From Campylorhamphus procurvoides (Eukaryota; Chordata; Aves; Passeriformes; Dendrocolaptidae), in NCBI GenBank assembly GCA_013396655.1, contig WBMV01006647.1, positions 3,030,926 to 3,094,925 on the forward strand: a DNA stretch of 64,000 nt. The letters are read 5' to 3'. The position numbers and the translations under genes are program-made. Position 1 is the first letter of the stretch. Every line of letters starts with the position of its first letter. The notes under the pieces were generated by a model, which saw only the letters and a list, made by a program, of their open reading frames with translations, did not search any database and was not told where the DNA came from. Below, piece by piece: positions 25,460-38,600 of the stretch.

Positions 25460-28150
25460 CTGTTATTTTTTGGTTCACATTTAGTACCAGAAGGAAGGGA
25501 CAGAAACATAAGATGCTTCGTTGTAATCCTTAATGGATTAGTGGTATTGATCAAAGAGCTTTGGATGCTGATGTGAATTTGTCACTTAATCTTATAGGCA
25601 TGTTTATCTATTTACCAAGAAATCAGAGTGTCAAGCTCTCAGTAGTATGAAGCCCAGGGCTGGCCCATCTGCTTCCATAGCTGGATACACTTCTTAAGGA
25701 AAGGAAATAAATGGTCAAATTATGTATCATTGGGTATTAGGATGGAGATTGCTGAGGTTCTTTTCTAACTCAGAATTTCACATAACTTCATCTAAACAGA
25801 GCAGTTTCATCAGGGATGGAGCAATGCAAGACAACATTTGGTATTAAATTAGGCAGTAACCTGTGCAGTGCATGTTAATGGGAAGAAAAGCTGCATCGCT
25901 GGGATTTCTTTCTTTTTTAATTAGATACAATCAGTTTGACAAAAGGACATTGAGTGGTCTTGATTTTCATTTCAGAGATGTGATCATACTCACAATGTAT
26001 TTGTTAGGTAATTTTGAAATATGCCATATTAGATTATTAAATTAACTCTTCACATATATTGTACGGTTAAATTAAATCTGAAGTGACCCTGAAGAAATAA
26101 AAGTTTCAAATTTAAAAAGGGGGAGTTTTTGAAGAGAAAATAAGATTTACTTGAAATTCATAATGTGTCCAAAATCTCAGCTCTTCTCACTCACTCACAA
26201 ACCTTTTATGAAGAGAGGACTCATGGATCTTGACTTCATTCACAGGAGGAAAAGATAACTGAAAAATAAGTGTGTCAGCTGAAATTACATGTAAAACCAC
26301 TGTGACTATGACCTGGCAGTTGTTAAAGAGCAAGGGGGGAGAAAAATGGAGCTAAGGAAGGGTTACCATATTAGCACTGTGTGAGAAAATAGAGAACAGA
26401 GGTTCTCAATGTATTTGGTCCAGCGTTTCCCTTTGGATGAAAGCTGGTCCATTAAACTCTCCATCTACCTTTTCCCTGCCGCCAGGATCCCTCTCTTCTC
26501 TCAGTGACTTCTCCTCCACAAGATATACCCTGTGAAGAAATGCCCTGCTCAGGACAGTGGAAAGGATGACTGACTGACAAGGAGGCTCAGAATGGCAAAG
26601 GAGATCACGAGACATGTGTGGACATTGTGTGAGGTCAAAGAGGACTTGTCCCAGCACTGGTGGAAGTGAGGAGAAGGTGATGAGAACTTGCCCAGAAGGC
26701 TGGGGAGGGGAAATGGATCAGTGTGGCTGACAGCTGCACAAAGGCAGCCCAAAGGTTTGCTTTGGTGCCGGGGAGAGAAGGTCCATGATGAAAATGGAGA
26801 AGGAAAAGCAGAAAAACACTGTTTATGCAACAAGTGTTGAGATGGTTCAGAGAAGGTGCAGCAAAAGTATTGCAACACTGTGAAAGCCAGTGCTGTAAAG
26901 TAAACTGACCGGCCAAATGAGCCAGAAAGGATGCAAAGCACCACTGCGAAACTTCTTACAACTCAACAAGACAGTGAGATATCTTCCACAAGGTATATTT
27001 TAGAAGACTGCGAGATGAATTCAGATGTAGCACTGGCTTCCCATCCTCCACACCTTCTTGTAGTATTTGCCCCTGCAAATTAAAGCTCAAAGCATTTTGG
27101 ATAAGGTATTTTCATAGAACAACCCCTGATCTCTTTGATCTTTCTTGCTGCCTTGGCTCCTGGTTTCTAATTCCTACCACCAAACTCCAGTCTCAGCCTG
27201 TATTTTCTGTCAATCCTCTTTCTTTACCTGAATCTGATGCTGCTACTTATTCACAGCTTCTTCCAGCTAACCTGACCTTTGGTCAAGAGATGGCACTTCT
27301 CCACAAACTCGGGAGGTTCTAATGGTTTTTAGCACTGACACAGCTTAAATGTGTCAGCTGGGACTGACTCTGTTTCCATGCACTTGAAACTTTTCTTCTG
27401 TGAATATAGTGGTTACTCCAGCATATCTGATTTTTCCTACCCAGAACAATTGCAGAGACTTGAAAAGCTGTGGATGATAACTGCAAATCCTGGCAGAACA
27501 GACTGGAGAGTTTTTCTGAAGTACTGATATGAACCACTCTTGTCAGTAACTTTGTTAGAAGCACATTGACCCTGATCTTCAGGAGCCACATTCTGTTGTA
27601 CCAAAAGTATCCCACTAAAACAGACCTCCAGTTCCTTCAAGATATCCTCTTCTCTGTTGTATACTCTTATCACTTTGGGTTAGTAAAAATGTGCTTAGAC
27701 AGTAAATATCTTTTTGCATCTCTGCTACTGTAAAGCCATGAGACTTGCAATTTATGTTTCTATCAGTGTAGTCTTCCACATAGCAACACCTTAATTTTCT
27801 CTATTTAAGATATATTTCCATAAAACTCCTGCAATGAAACAGCTCAGCAAAATTTCTTAATAGCACATAATTCACCACTTTTTCCTCTGCCTGCTCCAGG
27901 CTGGGCATAATCTCAATCACAGACAGAATCAGAAGACAAAGCAAAAAGGTCTACAAAGGACACTATCACTAAAAAGAGACACTGGGATTTATAACCTGTT
28001 CTCTCTGAGCCAATGCTTTAATGCAACTAAAGGCCTACAGTTGTAAACATTCTGCCAGCAGTACAATAAGGGTGACACCCAGTAGAATTAAAGCATTTGT
28101 GTTGAGAAAATCATAATCGTTTCTTGTACTTTTTAACAGAATAATTTCAA
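25460..28150. other. Intergenic sequence, no recognised gene
   Basis: Unique DNA. A G/A-rich to C/T-rich stretch at 26.4-26.95 kb supports several overlapping minus-strand frames of up to 131 codons, none recognisable. I see no repeat or exon. Confidence 0.55.
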
Positions 28151-28154
28151 ATAT

Positions 28155-28500
28155 CATAGAATCATAAAATCATAGAATGGCCTGAGTAGGAAGGGACCTT
28201 AAAGATCATCTAGTTCCAAAGCCCCCTACTGTGGGCAGGGACACCTTCTACTAGACCAGGTTGCTCAGAGCCACATCCAACCTGGTCTTCAACATTTCCA
28301 GGGATGGGACAGCCACAGCTTCTCTGGGCAGCCTGTGCCAGGGCCTGCCCACCCTCACAGGGAAGGATTTTTCCTAATATCTGACCTAAACCTAATCTCA
28401 GTTGGAAGTCATTCCCCCGTGTCCTGTCACTACATGCACTTGTAAACAGTGTCCCTGTGTCTTTCTTGAAAGCTCCCTTCAGGTACTGGAAAGATCACAG
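28155..28500 (-). mobile_element. CR1 LINE, 5'-truncated 3' end
   Basis: Starts with ATCATAGAATCATAAAATCATAGAATGG, the reverse complement of the CR1 octamer-type 3' terminal repeat. It continues through GGAAGGGACCTTAAAGATCATCTAG, GGGCAGGGACACCTTCTACTAG, GGTTGCTCAGAGCC and CTTCTCTGGGCAGCCTGTGCCAG to CTCCCTTCAGGTACTGGAAAG. This is the most intact CR1 tail in the window; it is 5'-truncated as usual for the family and has no coding capacity. Confidence 0.95.
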
Positions 28501-28504
28501 AGAA

Positions 28505-30240
28505 AAATCAAACACTTGTCCTGTGAGTTATCTTTTGCATTTTTTGGACAGTGGAAGGAATATGAGGAGGAGCAAGGAGAAGGTGAAGACCAGAAGAGTC
28601 ACCCAACAATTTGTTCTGACATGTAACAACAAAAACAAAACCACCAAATGCTCCTGCAGAATGGAAACCCGTGTGTTGAGCTGGATGCACATGCCATCAG
28701 ATGCAAAGACTCTTTGCCTGATGCTCCCATATACAGTGCTCTTGATGCTTTACCATTTTTTCCCCATGCGGAGGAGATTTAGGCCTGGTAACCCTCAGAG
28801 CCATCCCAGTTCTGCATAAGCAGCAGAGGTTGTTTATAAGAAATGTAAGCCATTAAAAAAAGATGCTGAGGAAACTTTAGAAATGGAGCTGTTGTCAGCA
28901 GAGATTAAATTGTATACCAACAGCACGACATTTATGCACTGCTACTTAAACTGTGACAAATGGTTGCAAACATGATAGTTTCAGGATCTTTAATCTAAAT
29001 GAATGGTGCTTTTAGCCTACCTCTGACTAGAATTCATTTTGGAAATAAAGAAGCATTTCCTACTCATCTGGGTACAGAACTACACCAGCAATGACTAAAA
29101 GGGCAGGAGCCCCAGCCTTCTCAGGTCTCAACAGCACTGCAGTGCACTGTAAGGACTGGAACAGCCTCTCTCTATGTATTTATTCCCTTCTGAGTCCCAA
29201 GCAATGTCTGTAAATTAAGATTTTACCTACCTGTCGACCTTAGAGAAATTATTTTCTAGGAGTTTTTTCTTCTCTTTCATTTTTCTTGTTATAACACATA
29301 ATGTAAGCTCACATAAGGCAGCAAAAATCACATTAAAATGTAATTTTTAAAGTTACGACTATCTCAAATAACATGTTATTTAAAAATAATTTCCAGCATT
29401 ATCAATTTAAATGTAATATTAACTACTGGAGAAAACTGATGGCATAGGTAGTATATCCTACTTGCACTAAATTTATTCCTGTGTTATCCTCAGAGACTCT
29501 CAGCTGAAGGAATTAAACACATGATTCTTACAAACAAGTATTTACAAAGTGATTTTTTAGTGTTTATAGACTTGTAATACAATATTTATAAAATAATCTA
29601 ATTGCAAACATTCCAAGGTGTTCTTCAGCTCATAGCACAAGAGGGGAAAAAATCACTCTCTTATCCTTCCCCACTACCTCCCCAATACCATCCCTGTTCT
29701 CAATCAGTGGGTTGGCTGTACCCCTTGGAGATTTTGGAATTAAAGGGAAAAAAAAAGAAATTAAAGAAATAGAGAAAATATATTAGTGGGAAAACAATTC
29801 TTGAAAAAAAAAAAAAGAAAGAAAGAAAGAACTCATTACAGTTACAAAAATGTGAATTTGACATATAACCAGGTGACCAGATTCTGGTGCTTGATCACAT
29901 TTCTGCAGCAGTCCCCTCGCACGAAATCCAGATTTGCAGCTGGGGGGGTCATCTGAGGTGGTGAACTGGGTGACACACTAAGAGAAAGATCCCTTCAAGT
30001 TGCTACTTTAAACCCTGACGTTTCCGCCAGCTATTTTACAGCCTCTATATTTTTAAAAAGACAATAAAAACAATCTTCCCTGTTCATTTTTTCTTTGTTT
30101 GGTTTTTTGGAGGGTTTTTTTTTTTGAGGGAAAATACAATCTTTGCTCTGGAAAAAAAAAAAAAAGAAATTCTTCTGATGAAATACTTAACTCAGAACAA
30201 GGTTAAAGTAAAGTTAAAGCCGAAGCGAAGAGCAGGAACG
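28505..30240. other. Intergenic sequence, no recognised gene
   Basis: AT-rich unique DNA with a poly-A/GAAA tract at 29.8 kb and T-rich and A-rich runs at 30.09-30.17 kb. The interval 29.2-29.64 kb is repeat-free and AT-rich. No exon was recognised. Confidence 0.55.
29801..29830. repeat. Poly-A followed by (GAAA)n
   Basis: A run of about 14 A residues grades into three GAAA units. Such tracts often mark old retroposon tails, but no element body is visible upstream. Confidence 0.8.
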
Positions 30241-30241
30241 C

Positions 30242-30256
30242 AGTGCCATCTCGTGG
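30242..30256 (-). promoter_or_regulatory. Candidate CTCF motif
   Basis: The minus strand reads CCACGAGATGGCACT, one mismatch from the core CCASYAGRKGGCRSY (G in place of Y at position 5). The surrounding 30.22-30.27 kb keeps several CpGs (GCCGAAGCGAAG, AACGCAG, GAGCGCAG). A motif alone does not prove occupancy. Confidence 0.45.
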
Positions 30257-30259
30257 AGG

Positions 30260-32815
30260 GAGCGCAGCTTGGCAGGGCTGGGGGATGAAGAGCATTCCCA
30301 CCATCCTCCTCCTCTGCTCACAAACAAGTCTCTGTAGCTTTGGAAATTGCAGGAATTTTCCCAAGAAAATGCATCTGATAAAAAAAACTATAAAGGTCCC
30401 TTAAAAATCCGTCTGATGCAGAGATGAGGATGAAGTTCTGCGTTCCATTGCCTCCAGGCTGCCTCTGCACTGCGAGGTTTCCAGCCCAGCGCACAGAGCA
30501 GTCCCGGCAGAGTCTGGGCAGGGAAAGCGGCTCTGTCTGCCACCAAAAAAATCCCATATAGCAGCGAGGCACAGGTTTGTGTCAGATGCCCAGACCCTGA
30601 GCTCCTGCAGACACACAAGCCAGCCCTGTGCAGCCCTGACCAAGGCTGAAGGGCTGGCAGAATTCCACAGCACAGCCCCTGCTTATCCAGGCACCCCTGA
30701 GGGGAATTGCCTGGGTAGAGCAGAGTATCACCCTCTCATTTTTTTTTATCAGTGTCTGTTATTTCAATGTATTAGAGCTGAGATATTCAAGGCTGCCTGA
30801 GGGTTTGGAGAATTAGATTCAAAATGTTCTAGGCAATTCTGAATATTCCTAAGAGAGTGATTTTACAATGCTATGAGTCTGATCCTTCAATCCCTCCTTG
30901 TGTAAGGAGCACTTACTTAGAAAAATAGTTTAAGTAGTATTGTCTTAGAGCCAAAGTTTGACATTTAGCTGCTGGCCATGCCGGTAGCACATTTTTTCTC
31001 ATGCTCTCCAATCTATAAGTAAACTCAGAGCGAGCAAAAGCTGCCATCTTGCCTTTGGGCAAGGTGCACTCCTGGGCGTGCACCAAAAGCAGAGATGCTG
31101 TAATGGTGAGAGGCACGCTCCACACAAGTGGATAATAAGGACCTTACATGCTGTGTTAGATGTGGGGAAGACTTTAATTATTTTGCAGAATTATACCTCG
31201 GTTTGTTCGTCTGCTATTGTGTCGTGTGGTTTTTTGTGAGTCTAAAATCCAGGAAGGGCTAACAGGCAAAGGGATAGGAGGAACAGACCCACGCACCGTA
31301 CCAGGACAGGACCACTCTCAGTGAGAAGATGCAGCAGACAGCAGATGCTGCAAGGCCAACACCAGCTCCCTGCTGAAGGCAGAGGAAGTGGCTGGGAGCA
31401 GTTTCAAGGCCCCAGGACAGGCAAAGGCTGTGTTGATAAAAGACAGACTGACGACTGATGTCAGTCAGATCGATGGAGAGAAGGCAAAGCAAGCTTAGCT
31501 CCAGCTTTAAAGTGATGCCAGGGACAAACAGGGCCTAAGGAAAGTGTACACTTCAGGGAGGGGTGAGATGTGTTAGGCTTTAGCCTGGATTTTTAGGGAA
31601 CAAAATGTATGCAAGCACCTTGCTTGTGTGTGCCTGTGCCTGCCAGTCCACTTAGGATTTTTAAATCTTTCAACTAGTTTAACCAAACCCAACAGAGAGG
31701 TCAGGGGCTTGAAGGCCCTGTATTCTTAACACAGTTTATCAATACAAATAATTAGGTAGCCATGATGAACTTCACATCCCCATCAAAGAAAAGCTGCAGC
31801 ATAAATCAGAGCTCAGCCATAACCAAGCTCCAAAACAGGCACAAACCCATAAGAAACCAAACTCTCTGAGCTCTGCATTATGTAGGACTGATGTTTGCTC
31901 TTAGACATTTCTCTCCATCACTAAATTTAGTGGCTGTTTTTCCTTCCCAAAGCATTTAAATTATTACATCTCAGGTGGCAAAAAGGAGATGGGGTGGAAT
32001 GCTGATTTGCTTTAAAAACAGGATGAGCAGTGGGATTTCATTTGGAAAGGAACACAGAGATAGACCCATCTTTTGAGAGAAACAGCCAGGAGAAAATGAA
32101 AAGCAGGTCATAGCTCACTGTGAAACCATAACGTCTGAGAAAAAGTCAGGTCCAAGTAAAGGGTGGAAGTAAATATTCTCCATTTATGTCTAAAATGGCA
32201 CTTCCAGGCAATTTACTCTCTACCCAGTGCACCAGAATGGATATTCACACCCTGCAAAGTAACCTTGAACAAGGTGTAAAAAATGCTGTGTGTAAGAAAC
32301 TGGCATGAGTTTCTAAAATGCCCTGAGTGTCTGATTTGATCCAGTGAAGGGTTATGAACTGAGGAAAAGCTGAGGTTTTTCCACTTCACTCCCAGCTGGT
32401 AATTGCACTCATCATTCTTATTGTATATAGGAGACCATGGCATACTGCATGAGGAGATATTTTGTTATGCAGGATATAGACGAAGAACATGGACAGTATC
32501 AGCAAAAGCCTGGCAGGGACTTCAGCATCACAAAACTCAAACTAAAAACTATGGAGAGCTCAGATCTGTGATACTCTTTATCAAATTCACTAAAGATGTT
32601 TGGGGTGGGGGGTGTCCATGTCCACTGAAGATTCAGTTCTCTAACACAGTCAGTGGATTTCAGTAAGTCTTTTCTTCTGTCCATATCCATTAAAGTCTTC
32701 TCTTTACTGTTTGATGTTTCTCAAAATGCACATGGATGAGCATCAGAGGATTTATCTGCAACACATTTGCTAAACTCCACAGTGCTGAGATTAGAGAAGG
32801 ACACAGCATCACTAA
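30260..32815. other. Intergenic sequence, no recognised gene
   Basis: 30.4-30.7 kb is moderately G+C-rich with three overlapping minus-strand frames (76-90 codons) and no domain; the rest is ordinary unique DNA. No repeat was identified before the CR1 at 32.82 kb. Confidence 0.55.
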
Positions 32816-32818
32816 AAA

Positions 32819-33005
32819 CAGAATCATACACTCATAGAATGGTTTGGGTTGGAAGGGACCTTAAAAACCATCTAGTTCCAACTCTCCTTCCTTGGGCAGG
32901 GACAACTTCCACTAGATTGAGTTGCTCAGAGCTCCATCCAACATGTGCTAGGGGCTCACCACCCTCACAATGAAGAATTTCTTCCTGTAAATCCTTATAA
33001 AGTCT
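32819..33005 (-). mobile_element. CR1 LINE 3' end with internal deletion
   Basis: AGAATCATACACTCATAGAATGG, then TTTGGGTTGGAAGGGACC and AACCATCTAGTTCCAACTC, then GGGCAGGGACAACTTCCACTAG, are CR1 antisense landmarks. After CTCCATCCAACATG the element jumps to GGGGCTCACCACCCTCACAATGAAGAATTTCTTCCT. This omits the usual CTTGAACACTTCCAGGGATGGGGCATCCACAGCTT-type block, so it carries an internal deletion. Confidence 0.93.
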
Positions 33006-33419
33006 TTGATGAAAACATGAGACCTGTACATTTTCTTCAATATACTTTGATTTTTCAAACACACTATTCAAATACTTCTCAAAAAATATTTAAACACACT
33101 TGGACCAGTAAACTGACAGGTATTGTCAACTAATGCATACAGCACATTATTTTATTATAAACATTTCCAGGTCTTGCAGAAAGTAAGCCATGGACTCAAA
33201 TAAGCATGGTTTCAGTCTTGCAGCTCAAAAGCCATCCCAGTTAGTGACACTTGGCACCAAGACATCTGGTGACTTGCAAGAATCTCAGTCTGGTTTATGA
33301 ACAAATTAACCCTAACTAGTAACATGCTTGGCAAGTGATTGGACACAGTTGTGTCCCACAAGGGGAATATCTTAATAAACACCCTACACCCAGATTTTAC
33401 AAACAGTTTGAGTACATTT

Positions 33420-33635
33420 TAGCACTCGAAACTTTTTAATTGTAACTGGGCATTTGCTCCCTGTCAGCACCCGACTCCCCCCTCCCGAGCAGGTCCTGCT
33501 TTTCAGCTCCACGCTGCCCGTGTGTGCTGGAGAGATCCACGTTGTCATTTGTGTTCCTTTGAAACCGTGAATGTTGTCAACGCTACATCCGAGTGTTTTG
33601 GCAGTACCCAGAGGTCCAGCCCGGTCACCATCACA
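33420..33635. promoter_or_regulatory. CpG-retaining block, candidate regulatory element
   Basis: About ten CpGs occur in roughly 210 bp (ACTCGAAAC, ACCCGACTCC, CCCGAGC, CCACGCTGCCCGTG, CCACGTTG, AACCGTG, CAACGC, TCCGAG, CCCGGTC) inside sequence that otherwise lacks them. No repeat signature is present and no open frame has exon character. It is too small for a classical CpG island, so an enhancer or orphan promoter is the likely meaning. Confidence 0.3.
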
Positions 33636-33639
33636 CTAA

Positions 33640-35380
33640 GTATAGTCCTTGCCTCTGAGGAGCTATTTCACAATGAATAATTTAGCTGACAAACTTAGTC
33701 TGCTTGAGAAATACCCATGAGCAGATTTCAATTTCTTCAAGCACAATCATTAGTCAAAATATGCTGGAATAAAGATGGGGTGAAAGAGGTTGTGGGAAAG
33801 AAAGATGAGAAAAAAAACCAAGAGGGATCATACCTGTATTTCTGGATAGCACAGCATGACTTCAGGCTCCTAATTTCTATTCCTCATGCTCAATGAATGA
33901 AATTAATTTGGGCAGAAGAGAGAGAAAAAAGTCTTTCCAGACTATGAAACGAGCTTAGATCAGAATTAAAGCACTAATATAGATTTCACTGCTTTCCATT
34001 CCAAGTACAAGATTGTCTTTTTTAATCATGTTTCTTCTATGATACAGAGGCACCAGAGTGCCTGTAAGGAGAGGCGGAAAATCCTCTTTATTCCCTAGCC
34101 CACAGGCAGAATTCTGAGGCAGAACTCACACGTTCCATGCACCCAGGGGTGTGATGCAGATGCAAATGCACCCTGGGCCAAGCCTCAATTAAAGGACAGC
34201 TAACTTTAAACACACATCTCCCTATGACAAGGTGCTCCTGCATCCCGGCTGAGGATGGACACACACCTCTGCTCAGGCAGAATGTGCCACCCCTAAATGC
34301 TCTTCATGCACAATGCCCCAGCCAGGAGATTTAGGAAGACTGAAAGAGGGAGAAATTAGCCATGACAGGAGATATTAGGCCAGTACTGAACTGGTTCAGA
34401 CTACAGGAAGAAACAGAGCAGGACCAACAGGTACTGCAGCACCTGCCTCCAACTGCTGCACTTCCTGAGTTAATGCAATGTTTTCCAAACACATGGGATT
34501 TGTCACACTGTATCCAGGACTAACATATCTAAAGGAAAACTCCTGCTTCCTCCACAAAACATAAGCAGAGTTAAAATAAGAGCCTGATTCTGGGCTCGTT
34601 CCACGTCTGCCAGAGTTACTATACACCGAGTGCAACCAACCAGCTGCAGAATTATACTGATGTACCTACACAACAAACATAAAAATGCTCCAAACATAAA
34701 AATGCTTAATATCTGATATATCCTTTATCAGGTGACTGAACTGCTGCTGCTTTATGGCCTTGAGGTATATGATGCTTTTTTCTCAAGCCTAATGTCTGAC
34801 TTGCAATCTCAATTTCTCTAGGAAAGGAAAAGAAATTAAATTGTATTTTACTGTTAACAAGCAATGGCTCTTTTGTTCAAGTAAAATAAAGCATTTCTTT
34901 GATTAAAAAATGAGCATGTGGCACTTATGATGTTGTATAAGTGACTGAGAACCAGTTCCCTGACTCATAATAACCAGATGTCATTTTTAAGACTGAACTG
35001 AAATATTCTGTGTCCACCTTCCCTTTAGTCCTTCAACATAGAAGAGCAATTTTGAATTAAAAAAGAAAAAAGTCTCCTTACTCCCTTCCTACCCTTCAGC
35101 AAGTTTGGCAGCTACATTACTGCCAGGGAAACGAGCATGAGCATGTATGAGCTGTGTGCTATATGAGCAGAAATTTTTGACAGGCTTCTTTATTTTTCTA
35201 AATGTGGGAGAGGGATGTTTGCTGTAGTTCTTATACACAGGAGGTTAGCAGTGAATACCAGACACAATGATCAGTCAGAACTATAAACATTTGCATGTTC
35301 ATATTCTAAATGTCCCTTTTGGAGTGATGATATTTGCGTAAATAATTGCTCAGGATTTTCTCGACAGAAGATTATCAGTC
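33640..35380. other. Intergenic sequence, no recognised gene
   Basis: Unique AT-rich DNA. I see no repeat, exon or palindrome. Open frames are short and overlap each other. Confidence 0.55.
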
Positions 35381-35382
35381 CG

Positions 35383-35665
35383 AGTATCTCCCAGACAGGC
35401 ATCAGCACAGTCCTCTAAGGACACAACTCTGCATGGAGCTGCTTCAAAGACAGAAAAGATAACTAGACATATCTGCCTTGGGGGCAGGTCATCAACAAGG
35501 GGCTGTCTCCCAGACAGGTACCTCTTCGTGTCTGCCCGGAAAGCGAGTTATGAGCCTTTGCACAGCACCTTCCAGGCAAGCAGCTTACTCAGGTCTGCCT
35601 AGAAGGCAGGTCAGCATGCAGATGTGCCTAACAGGCACAGAACTGTGCAAGTCTGCCTCTCCATA
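35383..35665. repeat. Degenerate ~29-bp minisatellite with internal hairpins
   Basis: Successive diverged units of about 25-34 bp share a TCTGCC-N5-GGCAGGTC core. The clearest adjacent units are 35592-35620 and 35621-35649, each 29 bp and ending in TGCA. Several units hold a dyad: CTGCC-N5-GGCAG at 35473-35487 and 35595-35609, and GTGCC-N5-GGCAC at 35624-35638. The closing pair switches from C-G to G-C while remaining complementary. Further relatives include TCTCCCAGACAGG (35388 and 35506) and TCTGCCCGGAAAG (35531). This matches no transposon I recognise. Confidence 0.6.
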
Positions 35666-35679
35666 CCTTCAAAGACCCC

Positions 35680-38600
35680 AAGACAAGTCAAGAATTTCAT
35701 TTTAATGATCTCTGCAGAAAGCCATTATTTTCTGTTAGAAATAATTTTCAGTACAGTTGCTGGATATGTCAGGCTGCAGTTTCTTTAATGACATATTCTT
35801 AATGCCAGATACAAGAACTGAATTGCTTTTTACAAGGTTCTGGTAGTATTCTTGATATAAAAGAAAATGTTGTTTTATAAGATTTGGCAGCAGGTTACTA
35901 CAGACAGCAAAATGTCCAAAAGAACAGGCAAGTACAGCTGGAAAAAAGAAAACTGACAGCAGACACACTAAGAAATTATATGTACTCTACCCATATAAAC
36001 ACAGATGTTGGCCTACTGTTCTCTTTCCCTGTAACCTCAATGACTGCAGTGGAGGTTTAGATAGAATTGACAAAAGCATTAAATGAACTTAAATATCATT
36101 CAATTCAAAAGGATTAAAAGTTTTTTAAAACTTCATTTAGCAAGGGCTTTAGCAAAGCAATAACTTTAATCACTTAACTAGAGAGTTTTTTAACAAAGAT
36201 GCGGTGTTTCCTTTGCATATCACAGAGTTGTGGTGCCAGTGTATTTGTGAATCCAGCTCTCCATCAGAAATGCTCAGTGCAGGAATTCAAGTTTTCTTCA
36301 TTACAATATTATCTGCATTGTCACTTCTTCCATGAAAGCTGAGATCACACACGAGCCACAGCTCTGGAACAGTGTCTGAAACACCCTGACAGTGTGTGCT
36401 GGCCCAAAGTGAAGCAGAAATCTTGGACAGAGAGCAGTTAGTGACAGCCTGAAGTGAGAAAGGAAAACCTGTGACACTAATCAGTATTTCTTAGCATGGA
36501 AAGGCTGTATATCTCTGAGAAAGATTCAGCAGCAGCCACTGTGAGGGAAGAGCACTGGCTTAGACTGTGGGCTGGCAGTGGGCCATTCCAGCCTATTGGG
36601 ACCCCATAATGCAGCTTGTTATGTTATTTTAAAATAAAGAGAAGCAAGAAAGAAGAGACCTGCAAGAGTTCAAAATGTGCTGTAAGACAGACAGTAAATT
36701 GGGCACATTCGAGGGGGAAAGCGGGGCATATTCAGAAAACACAAGGCAAACAGCACTTCTTTAAACTAAACAAAGCGTTCAGTTTAATTCAGAGCACCAG
36801 TGAGCCATTTCATACCTGCACAATCTTTAAAGACACAGCATGTGAGACCCTGCTCTTTTGTTCTGCAGGACCACCTGGTCTGCCAACTGTTAGCAGGAAA
36901 CTTAATGAGAGTGACTTATCTTTTCCCAGTGATATCCCCAAAGGCACCCAAAGAAAGGGCAAATAATCTTTGTAGAAGGTTCTCAATGTCTGAGCTTGAT
37001 CTTTGGTGTGCAATCTGTAATATATGTAAAAATCCTACCATATAGCAGAGTCAAGAAAAAGATTTTATAGTGATAAAACCACAAAAAATGTAATTCCTTC
37101 TTATACTGTCACTATACATGAGATTGTTATGGCCTGCACAGATCCCTGATCTAACTAGCTTAGTCAAACTTGTTTTATATGATGCTATCTACACTGATAG
37201 AGACAGAAAATTATGCCAAAAGCATAATGCTGGCATTGTTCCAGGTTTGTTTGGCATTGTAGAATACCCCTTTGAGCTTTCAGACTGTAAATTGTTTGCT
37301 ATAGTTTCACCTATTATTTGTTAAACTGTATTAGTCCGGCTCCAATGAACCACTGAACACACATTCACCAACAGGTGTGTATTTAGGCTTCCAAAACACT
37401 TTTTTTTTTTTCAATTAAAGGACAAATATTTTAGAAAAAAAAAATCTATTTTAAGTACATCACTGTTTGTTGGGGTTTTTTTATTTTACTTTTTTTAATT
37501 TGAGAAAAAACCTTATCAAACCTTTCAGGTTCAACAAGTTTGATTGACTAAATGAACTTTTTAGAAAAATTTCCACATCCCTCACTAAAAATAAAAGTAT
37601 CCACTCCCACTGCCTCAAATGTGAGTAAAAGGTCAGGGGTGAGAAGATTTTATTCTAAACTGTAGGATCAAAAGTTTAGCTCTGAATCTTACACAACATT
37701 TTTGCACAAGGGTGGCCTTGGATTAGCCAGAGAGTGCCTGGTAAGCATTCACAAAGCAGTTCTTGCACCTTTTCTTACGCTGGAACAGAGGACCTGGGTA
37801 CCAGGAGATGCTGGCACTGCGGGTTGGATGTGGAATAGCAGCTCTCACATCTGCCAGGCTGCACAAGGAAAGGTGTCTCCAGTGCACCTGTTTCTTCACA
37901 CAGTCCTTGCAAGCTGGCTGTCTTCTTTAACACACACATTTGAAACAAATAACTTCGTGGTTTTATACACATGCACACGTACATGTATTCCACTTGGATT
38001 TCTCTTCCAAAAGTTGAGAACATGCGCCCTCTAATGTCAGTATATTTCCAGCAGCAGCTGAAAACTGGCTTCCCCACGATGCCACTTTGGAGCCAAAGCG
38101 ATTGCAGAATGGTGAGGACAAAACTCTTCTATTTTGTACTTTTTGGGTTTTGTTTTTTTTTTTAACTGAACAATTATGAAATGACCTTAAAATTTTGCCT
38201 ACGGTTCAGCAACCCATTATTGTTCTGATTATGCCCCCAGCTACGCTGGTGCAGAGACAGATTAACTCAGCTGGTGGCAATGGAGTGAGTTCTGAGCTGA
38301 ACCTGAGTGACTGAAAGTGAATCTGTCCTCTAATTTGAACTATGGAATCTTGATCACAGATGTCTTTGTTAACAGAAATGCTGCTGTTCAATTGAAGCAC
38401 TAAGGAGAACAAAGTGAAATATCTAAAGAATGTCAGATTTGAAGTATCTTCATAGGAGAAGACTCTAAAAACCAAAGAAGAGGGCCAGAAACCTCACAAA
38501 CAACTTCAGTTGCAGTGATATTGCAGGAGCTCCAGTAATTATACAATCAATTGTATCTCTTTCATGGGTTTGGGGATATCTTTGGATTTGTCAGCTCTGA

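Noticed and set aside
35383..35665. CRISPR-like array
   Set aside because: Units are degenerate, contiguous without unique spacers, and the genome is vertebrate; it is a minisatellite.
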